Positions 51,921-60,906 of a DNA stretch of 64,000 nucleotides are shown piece after piece. The position numbers and the translations under genes are program-made. The stretch lies in NCBI GenBank assembly GCA_900545515.1, contig UQZA01000009.1:1-64000 (forward strand), written 5' to 3'. The stretch comes from an uncultured Eubacteriales bacterium (GTDB lineage: Bacteria > Bacillota > Clostridia > Oscillospirales > Oscillospiraceae). A model generated the notes under the pieces. That model saw nothing but the letters and a program-made list of their open reading frames with translations. It ran no database searches and was not told the origin of the DNA. How positions within the stretch are numbered: the stretch's first letter is position 1; the number at the start of each line of letters is the position of its first letter.

Positions 51921-53429
51921 ATGGGAAAGTTTGTACCCGCATCTGAGATGTCTTTGAGCGATCAGGTCCAGATCCGCCGGGAGAAGCTGGCGCAGCTTCA
52001 GGCGGAAGGCATGGACCCCTTTGTCCAGACAAAGTTTGAGTTTGACTCTTGCAGCACAGAGATCAAGGACCATTTTGAGGCCATGGAGGGCAAAACCGTC
52101 TCCTTGGCGGGCCGTATTGTGAGCAAGCGCGGCATGGGGAAGGTCATGTTCTGTGATTTGAAGGATTATGCCGGCCGAATTCAGCTCTACGTCCGAATGG
52201 ACGAAATGGAGACCCCGGAAGCTTATGACCGGTTTAAAAAAATGGATATTGGCGACATTGTGGGGGTCAAGGGGGATGTATTCCGCACCCAAAAGGGGGA
52301 GATTTCTCTCCGGGTCCACGAGGCGACCCTGCTCAGCAAGGCCCTGCTGCCCCTGCCGGAGAAGTTTCACGGCCTCACCGATCTGGAGACCCGCTACCGC
52401 CAGCGCTATGTGGACCTGATTGTCAATCCCGAAGTGCGCCGTACCTTTGAAATTCGTTCCAAATTCATTTCCTATATTCGCCGGTTCCTGGATGACCGGG
52501 GCTATATGGAAGTGGAGACCCCGGTGCTCAACACCATCTCCGGTGGCGCTACAGCCCGTCCCTTCATCACCCATCACAATACCCTGGACATCACCATGTA
52601 TATGCGAATCGCCACGGAGCTGCATCTGAAGCGGCTGGTGGTAGGCGGCTTGGACCGGGTTTATGAAATTGGGCGAATTTTCCGGAACGAGGGAATGGAC
52701 CCCAAGCACAATCCGGAATTTACGACTGTGGAGTTGTACCAGGCGTATGCTGACTTTCACGATATGATGGATCTGTTTGAAGCCCTGCTCTCCGGGGCGG
52801 CCAAGGAGATTCTGGGCACATATCAGATGCATTGGATGGGCGAAGACGTAGATCTGACTCCGGGGTGGCCCAGAATGACCATGGCAGAGGCTGTGCGGAA
52901 GTACTTGGGTGTGGACTTTATGTCTGTTACCACGGATGCAGAAGCGGAAGCGCTGGCTGCTTCGGTGGGCGTGGAACTGGGGCCGGAAAAGGACCACACC
53001 TGGGGCAATTTCTTGTATGAGTGCTTTGACCAGAAGGTGGAGGAGAAGCTGGTGCAGCCCACCTTTATCACCATGCACCCTGTGGATGTGTCGCCTTTGG
53101 CGAAGCGGTCCCCCAAGGACCCCAGACTGACAGAGCGCTTTGAGCTCTTCATCTGCCGCAGCGAAATGGGCAACGCCTTCTCAGAGCTGAACGATCCCAT
53201 AGACCAAAAGGCCCGTTTCCAGAAGCAGGTGGAGATGCGGGAGCATGGAGACGAAGAGGCTGGTATGATGGATACAGACTATATCACAGCCCTGGAATAT
53301 GGTCTGCCCCCCACAGGCGGCTTAGGCATCGGAATCGACCGGTGTGTCATGCTCCTGACCGGCCAGGATAGTGTTCGGGAGGTTATTTTGTTCCCGACGA
53401 TGAAGCCCATCGGCGGAAAAGACCAGTAA
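51921..53429 (+). CDS. lysS: Lysine-tRNA ligase (class II)
   Basis: The 502-residue enzyme has an N-terminal OB-fold anticodon-binding domain (about 60-145, with GKVMFCDLKD) and a class II catalytic domain. Motif 2 (FRNEGMDPKHNPEFTTVE) and motif 3 (GLGIGIDRCVMLL) are complete. Length is standard. No T-box leader is visible; the gene follows greA by 32 nt. Confidence 0.97.
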   Translation: MGKFVPASEMSLSDQVQIRREKLAQLQAEGMDPFVQTKFEFDSCSTEIKDHFEAMEGKTVSLAGRIVSKRGMGKVMFCDLKDYAGRIQLYVRMDEMETPEAYDRFKKMDIGDIVGVKGDVFRTQKGEISLRVHEATLLSKALLPLPEKFHGLTDLETRYRQRYVDLIVNPEVRRTFEIRSKFISYIRRFLDDRGYMEVETPVLNTISGGATARPFITHHNTLDITMYMRIATELHLKRLVVGGLDRVYEIGRIFRNEGMDPKHNPEFTTVELYQAYADFHDMMDLFEALLSGAAKEILGTYQMHWMGEDVDLTPGWPRMTMAEAVRKYLGVDFMSVTTDAEAEALAASVGVELGPEKDHTWGNFLYECFDQKVEEKLVQPTFITMHPVDVSPLAKRSPKDPRLTERFELFICRSEMGNAFSELNDPIDQKARFQKQVEMREHGDEEAGMMDTDYITALEYGLPPTGGLGIGIDRCVMLLTGQDSVREVILFPTMKPIGGKDQ

Positions 53430-53461
53430 AATCAAGGGCTGCCGGCAACTCAAATCTTACT

Positions 53462-53517
53462 TGACAACAATTTTTGTATCAATAGGAAGAATTACAGCGT
53501 AGGATGCATTGTTGTCA
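53462..53517. repeat. Ten-base inverted repeat downstream of lysS
   Basis: TGACAACAAT (53462-53471) is perfectly complementary to ATTGTTGTCA (53508-53517). A TTGACA at 53461 has no matching -10 box at 16-18 bp, so no promoter is claimed. Confidence 0.5.
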
Positions 53518-53546
53518 GGCTAACATGCAATACGGCACATGCTGTC

Positions 53547-53592
53547 AAGAGAACATTTTTTGAAAGAAATTTCGAAAGGTGTTCTCTTTTTT
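53547..53592 (+). terminator. Long hairpin terminator downstream of lysS
   Basis: An outer stem AGAGAACA / TGTTCTCT, with an AT-rich inner stem, is followed by TTTTTT. It is the first T-rich hairpin after lysS (about 115 nt). Confidence 0.75.
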
Positions 53593-53625
53593 GTTGGGCA
53601 GCTTGTGCTGTGACGGGAAAATATG

Positions 53626-53762
53626 CAGTAGTATCAAGAGCTATGGGCAAATTATTGTTCAGCTTTATTAGAAATAGATTGCAGAGGGGGGCTTAACTGC
53701 CCTCAAAAATCAATCTCTAATAAAGCTGAACAATAATTCACCCATAACCCGTGACACTACTG
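53626..53762. repeat. 137-bp foldback (MITE-like) sequence
   Basis: Two 47-bp arms (53626-53672 and 53716-53762) are inverted copies with only about six mismatches; the inner 22 bp of each arm match perfectly. The loop contains GATTG/CAATC and GAGGG/CCCTC, so the full sequence can fold as one long hairpin. It is AT-rich compared with its surroundings. It encodes no protein. It may be a MITE, a relic of IS ends, or a structured RNA. Confidence 0.85.
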
Positions 53763-54015
53763 AGAGATTGGAGTATAAACAAAAATGTAGGAAAATGCTT
53801 ACGCCGCCCGTGAAAATCACCTCCACCGGCGAAATGGAGCAGCGGTTCCGCTGAGATGGAGCAATGGGACCGCCTGGATTGAGCAGTCCCACCGCACAGG
53901 TTGCGTATGGCCAGGGCTGAGCCGCTAAGGTGTTATCAGTGTGTCCCAGCGTCTTGTTTGGGTTCGTATAAGCTCTCCGCAGCTATCGCAAAAGGGAATC
54001 GAGCCCTCGCAGATG

Positions 54016-54240
54016 TCAGATTTCCTGCAGACCTTTCTGCTTGCGCATAGACTCCTGCCGCCAATTACCACGGTATAGGCATCGTGGACGCTCCGGCCGC
54101 AAATGGCATCTGCCAGAAGCGGGTCAGACAGCTTCTCTGGCCATTCCAGGATGTCAAATTGAGAACAGAAGATCGTGGAGTTTTGCTTATACCGGGACTC
54201 CACGATTTTCAATAAGTCCTTGGTTTCCGTGTTTACTTGA
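54016..54240 (-). pseudogene. Truncated, frameshifted istB (IS21-family helper ATPase)
   Basis: Minus-strand codons read TKDLLKIVESRYKQNSTIFCSQF and LADAICGRSVHDAYTVVI, the C-terminal end of IstB. Near 54060 the frame is lost; in the neighbouring frame GRQESMRKQKGLQEI follows and a stop at 54016, which is the normal IstB ending. The N-terminal two thirds and istA are absent. The 53763-54015 stretch shows no gene and is probably the rest of the element's end region. It lies just downstream of nrdD and marks an old insertion. Confidence 0.85.
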
Positions 54241-54295
54241 CAGGGAGAACTTCATGTGGGGAAGGCGGCCAGTTTGATATGGGATTTGAGGCGGC

Positions 54296-56473
54296 TTACA
54301 GATGGAGGACCCGGTCCCGGATCTCCTGGGTTCGGCCCTGGTTCCAAAATTGGGTGCCGATATAACCGCAGGTGCGGCGGGCTACGTTCATTTTGCTCTG
54401 ATCCCGGTTGCCGCACTGGGGGCAGGTCCAGACCAGCTTGCCATCGGGATCTTCTTGGATTTCAATTTCTCCGTCATAGCCACAGACCTGGCAGTAGTCG
54501 GACTTGGTGTTCAACTCAGCGTACATGATGTTTTCGTAAATGAACTGCATGACCTCCAACACGGCATCGATGTTGCTCTGCATGTTGGGGACCTCCACGT
54601 AACTGATGGCGCCGCCGGGGCTGAGGCGCTGGAACTGCGCTTCGAAGGACAGCTTGGTAAAGGCGTCGATGGGCTCAGACACGTGGACGTGGTAGGAGTT
54701 GGTAATGTAGCTTTTGTCTGTGATGCCGGGGATTTTGCCGAAGCGCTGCTGGAGGCACTTGGCGAACTTGTAAGTGGTGGATTCCAAGGGAGTGCCGTAG
54801 AGGCTGAAGTCGATGTTGTGCTCTTTCTTCCATTTGGCGCAGGCGTCGTTCATATGCTGCATGACCGACAGGGCAAAGGGGGTGGCCTCAGCGTCGGTGT
54901 GGGAGTGGCCGGTCATGTACTTTACGCACTCATACAGCCCGGCGTAGCCCAGGGAGATGGTGGAGTATCCGCCGTACAGGAGCTTGTCAATGGGCTCGCC
55001 CTTCTGGAGGCGGGCCAATGCGCCGTACTGCCACAAAATGGGCGCAGCATCGGAGAGGGTGCCCTTGAGTCGGTTGTGGCGGCACATGAGGGCCTGGTGG
55101 CACAGCTCCAGGCGCTCGTCGAAAATCTTCCAGAACTTCTCCTGATCCTTGCCCGAGGACAGGGCCACGTCCACCAGGTTGATGGTAACCACACCCTGGT
55201 TGAACCGGCCGTAGTACTTGGGCTTGCCGGTTTCATCCACATAGGGAGTCAGGAAGGAGCGGCAGCCCATGCAGGTGTAGCAGTGGCCTTCCCCGTTTTT
55301 GTCGATCTTCAGCTCCAGCATCTTCTTTTCGGAGATGTAGTCGGGGACCATCCGCTTGGCGGTGCACTGGGCGGCCAGCCGGGTCAGGTACCAGTAAGGT
55401 GTGCCCTCCCGGACGTTGTCCTCCTCCAGGACGTAAATGAGCTTGGGGAAGGCGGGGGTGATCCAGACGCCGGTTTCATTCTTGACGCCCTCGCACCGCT
55501 GCAGGAGCATTTCCTCGATGATCACCGCCAGGTCCTTCTTTTCCTGCTCGCTTTTGGCCTCGTTCAGATACATGAACACGGTGATGAAGGGGGCCTGACC
55601 GTTGGTGGTCATGAGGGTGACCACCTGATACTGAATGGTTTGGACGCCCCGGCGGATCTCCTCTCGCAGCCGCTCCTCTACCACCTGGGATATGATCTCT
55701 GGGGCGGGGGAGACGTGAAATTCCCGAAGCTCCCGCTCCACAGCGGCCCGAATCTTCTCCCGGCTCACCTGGACGAAGGGGGCCAGGTGGGTGAGGGAAA
55801 TGGACTGGCCACCATATTGGTTGGAGGCTACCTGGGCGATGATCTGGGTGGCGATGTTGCAGGCAGTGGAGAAGGAGTGGGGCTTTTCAATCATGGTGCC
55901 GGAGATGACGGTGCCGTTTTGCAGCATGTCCTCCAGGTTTACCAAGTCGCAATTGTGCATGTGCTGGGCGTAATAGTCCGAGTCGTGGAAGTGGATGATG
56001 CCGGCCTCATGGGCCTCCACGATTTCTTTGGGCAGCAAAATCCGCCGGGTGATGTCTTTAGAGACCTCGCCAGCCATGTAATCCCGCTGAACGGCATTCA
56101 CCGTGGGGTTTTTATTGGCGTTTTCCTGCTTGACTTCCTCGTTGTTGCTTTCGATGAGGGAGAGAATCCGGTCATCGGTGGTGTTGGACTTCCGGATGAG
56201 GCTCCGGGTGTAGCGGTAAGTGATGTATTGTTTGGCCACCTCAAAGGCACCGTGGGCCATAATGGCCTTTTCTACTAGATCCTGAATTTCCTCGACGGCG
56301 GGGCTGCGGCCCATTTCCTGGCAGCTGAGGGCCACGCTTTCAGCAATCCGGTGAATCTGGGTGGCAGTCATCTGAAATTGCTCTGCCACGGCGGCATTGG
56401 CCCGGGTGATGGCGGATTCGATTTTGGAAATGTCAAAGGCGGCCTCTGCACCGTTGCGTTTGATGATCTTCAT
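54296..56473 (-). CDS. nrdD: Anaerobic ribonucleoside-triphosphate reductase (class III)
   Basis: The 725-residue enzyme makes deoxyribonucleotides without oxygen through a glycyl radical. An ATP-cone occupies the first 95 residues; the catalytic barrel follows. The C-terminal zinc site reads CQVCGYDG and CPQCGNRD, and RRTCGYIGTQF carries the radical glycine (G703). Activase nrdG, often next to nrdD, is not found in this window; downstream is an IS21 remnant instead. The start follows AGAGGAGAAA. Its upstream region holds a perfect 28-bp palindrome. Confidence 0.95.
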   Translation of the reverse strand: MKIIKRNGAEAAFDISKIESAITRANAAVAEQFQMTATQIHRIAESVALSCQEMGRSPAVEEIQDLVEKAIMAHGAFEVAKQYITYRYTRSLIRKSNTTDDRILSLIESNNEEVKQENANKNPTVNAVQRDYMAGEVSKDITRRILLPKEIVEAHEAGIIHFHDSDYYAQHMHNCDLVNLEDMLQNGTVISGTMIEKPHSFSTACNIATQIIAQVASNQYGGQSISLTHLAPFVQVSREKIRAAVERELREFHVSPAPEIISQVVEERLREEIRRGVQTIQYQVVTLMTTNGQAPFITVFMYLNEAKSEQEKKDLAVIIEEMLLQRCEGVKNETGVWITPAFPKLIYVLEEDNVREGTPYWYLTRLAAQCTAKRMVPDYISEKKMLELKIDKNGEGHCYTCMGCRSFLTPYVDETGKPKYYGRFNQGVVTINLVDVALSSGKDQEKFWKIFDERLELCHQALMCRHNRLKGTLSDAAPILWQYGALARLQKGEPIDKLLYGGYSTISLGYAGLYECVKYMTGHSHTDAEATPFALSVMQHMNDACAKWKKEHNIDFSLYGTPLESTTYKFAKCLQQRFGKIPGITDKSYITNSYHVHVSEPIDAFTKLSFEAQFQRLSPGGAISYVEVPNMQSNIDAVLEVMQFIYENIMYAELNTKSDYCQVCGYDGEIEIQEDPDGKLVWTCPQCGNRDQSKMNVARRTCGYIGTQFWNQGRTQEIRDRVLHL

Positions 56474-56568
56474 AGGGGTTTCTCCTCTCTGCTGTACCTT
56501 TGGGGGCGTTTTCCGTATGCTATGCCGGGACGAGTCCGGCCTATCGGTTCTGGTGGGTAGCGGCTTTT

Positions 56569-56596
56569 ATTATACTACATCTTGTGCTTTTTGCAA
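56569..56596 (-). promoter_or_regulatory. Promoter of nrdD
   Basis: On the minus strand TTGCAA (56596-56591), a 16-bp spacer and a perfect TATAAT (56574-56569). Confidence 0.75.
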
Positions 56597-56598
56597 GC

Positions 56599-56626
56599 CC
56601 CAAAACACAAAATTTTGTGTTTTGGG
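56599..56626. promoter_or_regulatory. Perfect 28-bp palindrome next to the nrdD promoter
   Basis: Fourteen bases (CCCAAAACACAAAA) are followed without loop by their exact complement, 2 bp upstream of the nrdD -35 box. The centre ACACAAAATTTTGTGT recalls NrdR boxes (ACAC-AT-rich-GTGT) but its middle differs. It is a candidate operator for nrdD control; the divergent galM promoter begins about 100 bp away. Confidence 0.65.
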
Positions 56627-56722
56627 ATTTTTGGAACTTTTTGTGATTTTTTTGACACAGCAGCGTTCCAGATCACCGGGAGGGAAAGATTCGGAAAAGC
56701 GTCCGGTTTTTGGGATTGGGGT

Positions 56723-56751
56723 TTGAATTTCAGGGGGCGTTCCAGTATAAT
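56723..56751 (+). promoter_or_regulatory. Promoter of galM
   Basis: TTGAAT (56723-56728), 17 bp and a perfect TATAAT (56746-56751), 65 nt before the start codon. Confidence 0.7.
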
Positions 56752-56816
56752 GTGGGCAGGTACCTGCCGCATTCGGGAGGCCGGAATATCACTTTTTCAG
56801 CGAAGGAGCTTGGAAT

Positions 56817-57833
56817 ATGACACGGAGCTTTGGCACGTTGCCGGGCGGAGAGACCGCCCATCTGTACACCATATGTGGGGGTGGCCTCACTGCCGGGATT
56901 TCGGATTTTGGCGCGACCCTGGTGAGTCTGCTGGCACCGGACCGGGAGGGACATTTGGCCGATGTGGTCCTGGGCTTTGACACGGCGGGGGAATACCTGC
57001 ATGGCAGCGGCTGCCTGGGTGCTACGGTGGGCCGGAACGCCAACCGGGTGGGCGGCTCCTGCCTGCCGGTGGGGGACAGAAGGGTATGCCTGACCCCCAA
57101 CGAGGGACCCAACAACCTCCACAGTGGGCCGGAGTACTGGTTCCACCGGATGTGGATGGTGGACCGTCTGACGGAAAGCGCCATCACCCTGGCTCTGGAG
57201 ACGCCGGAGGGAGACCAGGGCTTCCCCGGGATGGGACGGGTGGAGGTGACCTATGCCCTGGCCGAGGGGCGTTTGCGAATTACTTACCAGGGTGTTTTTG
57301 ACCGGGATACAGTGTTTAATATGACCAATCACAGCTACTTTAACCTGGCGGGAGAGGAGCGGCCGGAGGCGGCCATGGAGCAGACCCTGCAGCTCCGGGC
57401 AGAGCGGTTTACGGAGGTGGATGCGGCTTCCATCCCCACGGGCCGCCTTCTGCCGGTGGCGGGAACGGCTCTGGATTTCCGCAGGCCCAAGGCCCTGAAG
57501 CTGGACCAGGAGGACCATCTGCTGGCTCCTCAGGGGGGAATTGACCACAATTTTGTCCTGGACCCAGGGGAAGGCCCTGCTGCCCGGCTGGTGTGTGAGG
57601 AGACAGGCCGGGTTCTGACGGTGTACACCGACTGCCCCGGCGTCCAGGTCTATACCGCAAACTTCCTGGAGGCCCGGGGGAAGGGCGGCAGAGTCTATGG
57701 CAAGGGCAGCGGCGTTTGTCTGGAGACCCAGTTCTACCCCGACAGCCCCAATCATCCCGGGTGGCCCAGCCCCCTGGTAAAGGCCGGGGAGCGGAAGGAA
57801 TCGGTGACGGAGTTTGTCTTTGGGATTTGCTGA
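56817..57833 (+). CDS. galM: Aldose 1-epimerase (galactose mutarotase)
   Basis: The 338-residue enzyme interconverts alpha and beta anomers of aldoses. The family blocks FGATLVSLLAPDREG, GRNANRVGG, GPNNLHSG (substrate histidine), NMTNHSYFNLAG (catalytic histidine) and GGIDHNFVLD are in order, and the catalytic glutamate lies near FCLETQFYPDSPNHP-like GVCLETQFYPD at the end. The start follows GAAGGAGC. It has its own promoter and no galactose operon beside it. Confidence 0.93.
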   Translation: MTRSFGTLPGGETAHLYTICGGGLTAGISDFGATLVSLLAPDREGHLADVVLGFDTAGEYLHGSGCLGATVGRNANRVGGSCLPVGDRRVCLTPNEGPNNLHSGPEYWFHRMWMVDRLTESAITLALETPEGDQGFPGMGRVEVTYALAEGRLRITYQGVFDRDTVFNMTNHSYFNLAGEERPEAAMEQTLQLRAERFTEVDAASIPTGRLLPVAGTALDFRRPKALKLDQEDHLLAPQGGIDHNFVLDPGEGPAARLVCEETGRVLTVYTDCPGVQVYTANFLEARGKGGRVYGKGSGVCLETQFYPDSPNHPGWPSPLVKAGERKESVTEFVFGIC

Positions 57834-57909
57834 GACAGGCAGGAGTACGGGAGGGACTATGTTGCGACCGTAAGACTGTCGGGCAGGATCGATTGAGACG
57901 CCCCTACTT

Positions 57910-57961
57910 CCGTCTGCCCCCCGAGGCGGTAGGGTGCGGCATCCTTGGCACACCGGCGGCA
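57910..57961 (-). repeat. 52-bp interspersed repeat (inverted copy of 9141-9192)
   Basis: 48 of 52 positions match the reverse complement of 9141-9192. It is the only recognised element in the 525 nt between galM and ymfF; no coding region is supported there. Confidence 0.75.
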
Positions 57962-58358
57962 GAACGCTCCGGGACCTGTTACGGTTCCGGCAAATCCGGA
58001 CTGACTCTCAGGCCGTACGAATTCGCCTGGGGCTCCGGCAACCAGCCGGCCTCTTCTGCCGGCGCGCCCGGGAGGCCGCCCCCGTCAGTGCAAAAGGGTA
58101 AGGTCGTGCGTTTCGCCTTCAGATTTGCGGCGGTGCGGAAGGAGATGGTGTAAGAGGCCATGTAGTAGCCTTCCCACCTGGGGGCGGGGAATAGACGGCG
58201 GGTAAATGGGAATATGAAACCAAGAGGGAAATTCCGACAGGGCGTGGGGATTTTTTTGGAAAAGTCCCGTACGCCCCTTTCCCTTTTTGGAGAATTGGTA
58301 TATAATGGAATTATGATGCAGGGCTATCCTGCTGCAATGAAAATAAAGGATGGAGTCT

Positions 58359-59627
58359 ATGGAGCAAACAATCGAGCTGTTTCCCGGTGTGAGCCTCCGG
58401 GGCGTAACCACCGGGCGGTTTAAAAGCGCCTGCCTCAGCTGTAGCTTTCTCCGGCCTCTGTGCCGGTCCGAGGCGGCGAAAAATGCCCTCCTGGCCAACG
58501 TGTTGATCCAGGGTACAGATGTACACCCGGATTTGCAGAGCATTTCCCAGGCGCTGGACGGCCTGTATGGCGCAAGCCTGGGGCCTCTGGTGCGGAAGAA
58601 TGGGGAAATCCAGACCTGGGGCTTCTACCTCAGCTTTTTGGAGGACCGGTTTGCCCTGGAGGGGGACCGGGTTTTGGAGCCTATGACGGAGCTGCTGGGG
58701 GAGGTGCTTCTCCGGCCCCGGCTGGTGGGGGGCGCCTTGGATCCGGACTATGTGGAGCGGGAGAAGGAAAACCTCATCAGCACCATAGAGACCTCCCTCA
58801 ATGACAAGCGGGTCTACGCCGGGCAGCAGATGCTCCGGGCCATGTGCCGGGACGACGGCTTCGGCGTCCCCCGGCTGGGAGAGCCGGAGGATGTGGCGGC
58901 CATAACTCCCGGGGAGCTGTACCGACATTACCGGCAGGTTTTGGGCACCTCCCAGGTGGAGCTGTTTTATGCCGGCAGCGCCCCCCTGGAGGCGGTGGCG
59001 GAGCTGCTGCGCCGGGCGCTGCAGGAGCTGCCACGCCAGACCCCGGAGCCTCTGCCCTTTGCCTCCATGGGCAGGCGGGGGGAGCCCCAGTATTTGGAAG
59101 AAACCATGGACTTAACACAGGGAAAGCTATCTATGGGTTTCACCACAGGCATTACCACCCGGGACGCCGGTTTTCCGGCACTGATGGTCCTGAACGCCCT
59201 GTTTGGCGGGGACCTGACCAGCAAGCTGTTTCTCCACGTGCGGGAGAAGCTGTCCCTGTGCTATTATGCGTCCTCTTCCGTCTATGGATCCAAGGGCATC
59301 CTCACCGTGTCCTCCGGTATTGACACCTGCAACTACCAGCGGACCAAGGAGGAGATCCTCCGGCAGCTGGCTGCCTGCCAGGCCGGAGAGATCACCCAGG
59401 AGGAGCTGAAGGCAGCTCAGGAGGCCATTTGCTCCAGCCTGCGCACCATTCCTGACGCCCCGGGACGGATGGAGGACTTCGCCCTGTTCCGTCTGCTGAG
59501 CGGGTTCCCCCTGGACCGGACGGGCTACCGGGACGCCGTCCGAGCAGTCACCGTGGCTGACGCCGCCTGGGCGGCCAGACAGGTGGAGCTGGACACCATC
59601 TTTTTCCTGAAGGGGGCCAAGGTATGA
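58359..59627 (+). CDS. M16-family peptidase-like protein, YmfF/YfmF type
   Basis: The 422-residue protein has the M16 fold, but the metal-binding HxxEH motif is not present, so it is probably the non-catalytic partner of the next gene's product. Blocks such as NVLIQGTDVHPDLQSISQALDGLYGA and GKLSMGFTTGI recall the YfmF/YmfF family, linked by annotation to EF-P 5-aminopentanol modification and to peptide processing. ATG 58359 fits AAAGGA; ATG 58350 overlaps that site. Its stop overlaps the start of ymfH (ATGA). Confidence 0.85.
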   Translation: MEQTIELFPGVSLRGVTTGRFKSACLSCSFLRPLCRSEAAKNALLANVLIQGTDVHPDLQSISQALDGLYGASLGPLVRKNGEIQTWGFYLSFLEDRFALEGDRVLEPMTELLGEVLLRPRLVGGALDPDYVEREKENLISTIETSLNDKRVYAGQQMLRAMCRDDGFGVPRLGEPEDVAAITPGELYRHYRQVLGTSQVELFYAGSAPLEAVAELLRRALQELPRQTPEPLPFASMGRRGEPQYLEETMDLTQGKLSMGFTTGITTRDAGFPALMVLNALFGGDLTSKLFLHVREKLSLCYYASSSVYGSKGILTVSSGIDTCNYQRTKEEILRQLAACQAGEITQEELKAAQEAICSSLRTIPDAPGRMEDFALFRLLSGFPLDRTGYRDAVRAVTVADAAWAARQVELDTIFFLKGAKV

Positions 59628-60904
59628 AGGAACAGCGTTATCCCCAGCTGGACGAACGGGCGGTGACAGCCACCCTGCCCAACGGACTACCCGTATGCGT
59701 GGTGCCAAAGCCGGGGTTTGCCAAAAAGTGCGCTTATTTTGTCACCAATTACGGTTCCATGGATACCAAATTCACCTGGATGGGCCGGGCTTATGATACC
59801 CCGGCGGGGGTGGCCCATTACCTGGAGCACAAGATGTTTGAGATGCCGGACCGGGACGTGATGCAGGAGTTTTCCGCCCTGGGCGCCAATCCCAACGCCT
59901 TTACCAGTTATAACATGACGGCCTACTACTTCACCTGTACGGAGCATTTTGAGGCCTGCCTGGAGCTGCTGCTCACCTTTGTCTCCACCCCCTATTTCAC
60001 CGAGGAATCTGTGGAGCGGGAGCGGGGGATTATCGCCCAGGAGATCCGGATGTATGAGGACAGCGCGGACAGCCAGGTTTATGAGGACCTGTTTGCCGCC
60101 ATGTACCGCCACCATCCCGTCCGGGTGCCCATTGCCGGGACTGTGGAGAGCATTGGGGCCATTACACCGGAGATTCTCCGGAGCTGCTATGATGCCTTTT
60201 ACCATCCCGCCAACATGATGCTCTGCGTGGTGGGGGATGTGGACCCGGCCCAGGTGGTGGCGGCGGCGGAGCGGATTTTGCCTCAGGAGCGCCGCCCTCT
60301 TCCGGTGCGGGACTACGGGCCGCCGGAGGAGCCGGGGTGCTGCACCTCCGGTACCTGCCGGCAGATGGATGTGGCCATGCCCACCTTCCAGATGGGCTTC
60401 AAGTGCCCCTGGCCCGGCTTTGGACCGGCAGGCGCCCGCCAGGAGCTGGTGGGAGACCTGGCGGCGGAGGCCCTGATGGGGGAGTCCTCCCGACTGTATC
60501 TGGAGCTGTACCAGGCGGGGCTCATCGACTCCTCCTTTGCTGCCGGATATGAAGACATGCCCGGAGTGGCCCTCCTCAGCTGTGGCGGAGACAGCCGGAA
60601 TCCAGAGGCCGTCCGGGACGCCATTTGCGCCGGGGCGCGCCGGTTGGCTGCCGAGGGGGTGGAGGAGGAGCTGTTCCACCGGCTGAAGCGGTCCGCCCTG
60701 GGCCGCCGGGTCCGGGCTCTGGATAGCTTTGACAGCACCTGCTTCCGCCTGTGCCAGGCCCATTTTTCCGGCACGGACTTCTGGACCTTCCCGGCGGAAT
60801 ACGACGCCGTCACCAAGGAGGAAGTGGAAGCATTTCTGCGGCAGACTGTGCGAGAGGACCTTTGCGCCATTTCCGTGGTTCTGCCGCGCCAGCAGGAGGT
60901 ATGA
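59624..60904 (+). CDS. M16-family zinc peptidase, YmfH/YfmH type
   Basis: The 426-residue protein carries the inverted zinc motif HYLEH (H65, E68, H69) and a downstream Glu in VERERGIIAQEIRMYED, so it should be the active member of the pair. M16 dimers of one active and one inactive subunit are known. It overlaps ymfF by 4 nt and is followed directly by lgt; the operon joins peptidase and lipoprotein maturation genes. Confidence 0.9.
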   Translation: MKEQRYPQLDERAVTATLPNGLPVCVVPKPGFAKKCAYFVTNYGSMDTKFTWMGRAYDTPAGVAHYLEHKMFEMPDRDVMQEFSALGANPNAFTSYNMTAYYFTCTEHFEACLELLLTFVSTPYFTEESVERERGIIAQEIRMYEDSADSQVYEDLFAAMYRHHPVRVPIAGTVESIGAITPEILRSCYDAFYHPANMMLCVVGDVDPAQVVAAAERILPQERRPLPVRDYGPPEEPGCCTSGTCRQMDVAMPTFQMGFKCPWPGFGPAGARQELVGDLAAEALMGESSRLYLELYQAGLIDSSFAAGYEDMPGVALLSCGGDSRNPEAVRDAICAGARRLAAEGVEEELFHRLKRSALGRRVRALDSFDSTCFRLCQAHFSGTDFWTFPAEYDAVTKEEVEAFLRQTVREDLCAISVVLPRQQEV

Positions 60905-60906
60905 CA

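Noticed and set aside
53461..53490. TTGACA as promoter of a small RNA ending at 53592
   Set aside because: No -10-like sequence lies at 16-18 bp; only an inverted repeat is supported.
54302..56278. Plus-strand open frame of 658 codons
   Set aside because: It is the antisense shadow of nrdD; Val/Gly/Leu-rich without motifs.
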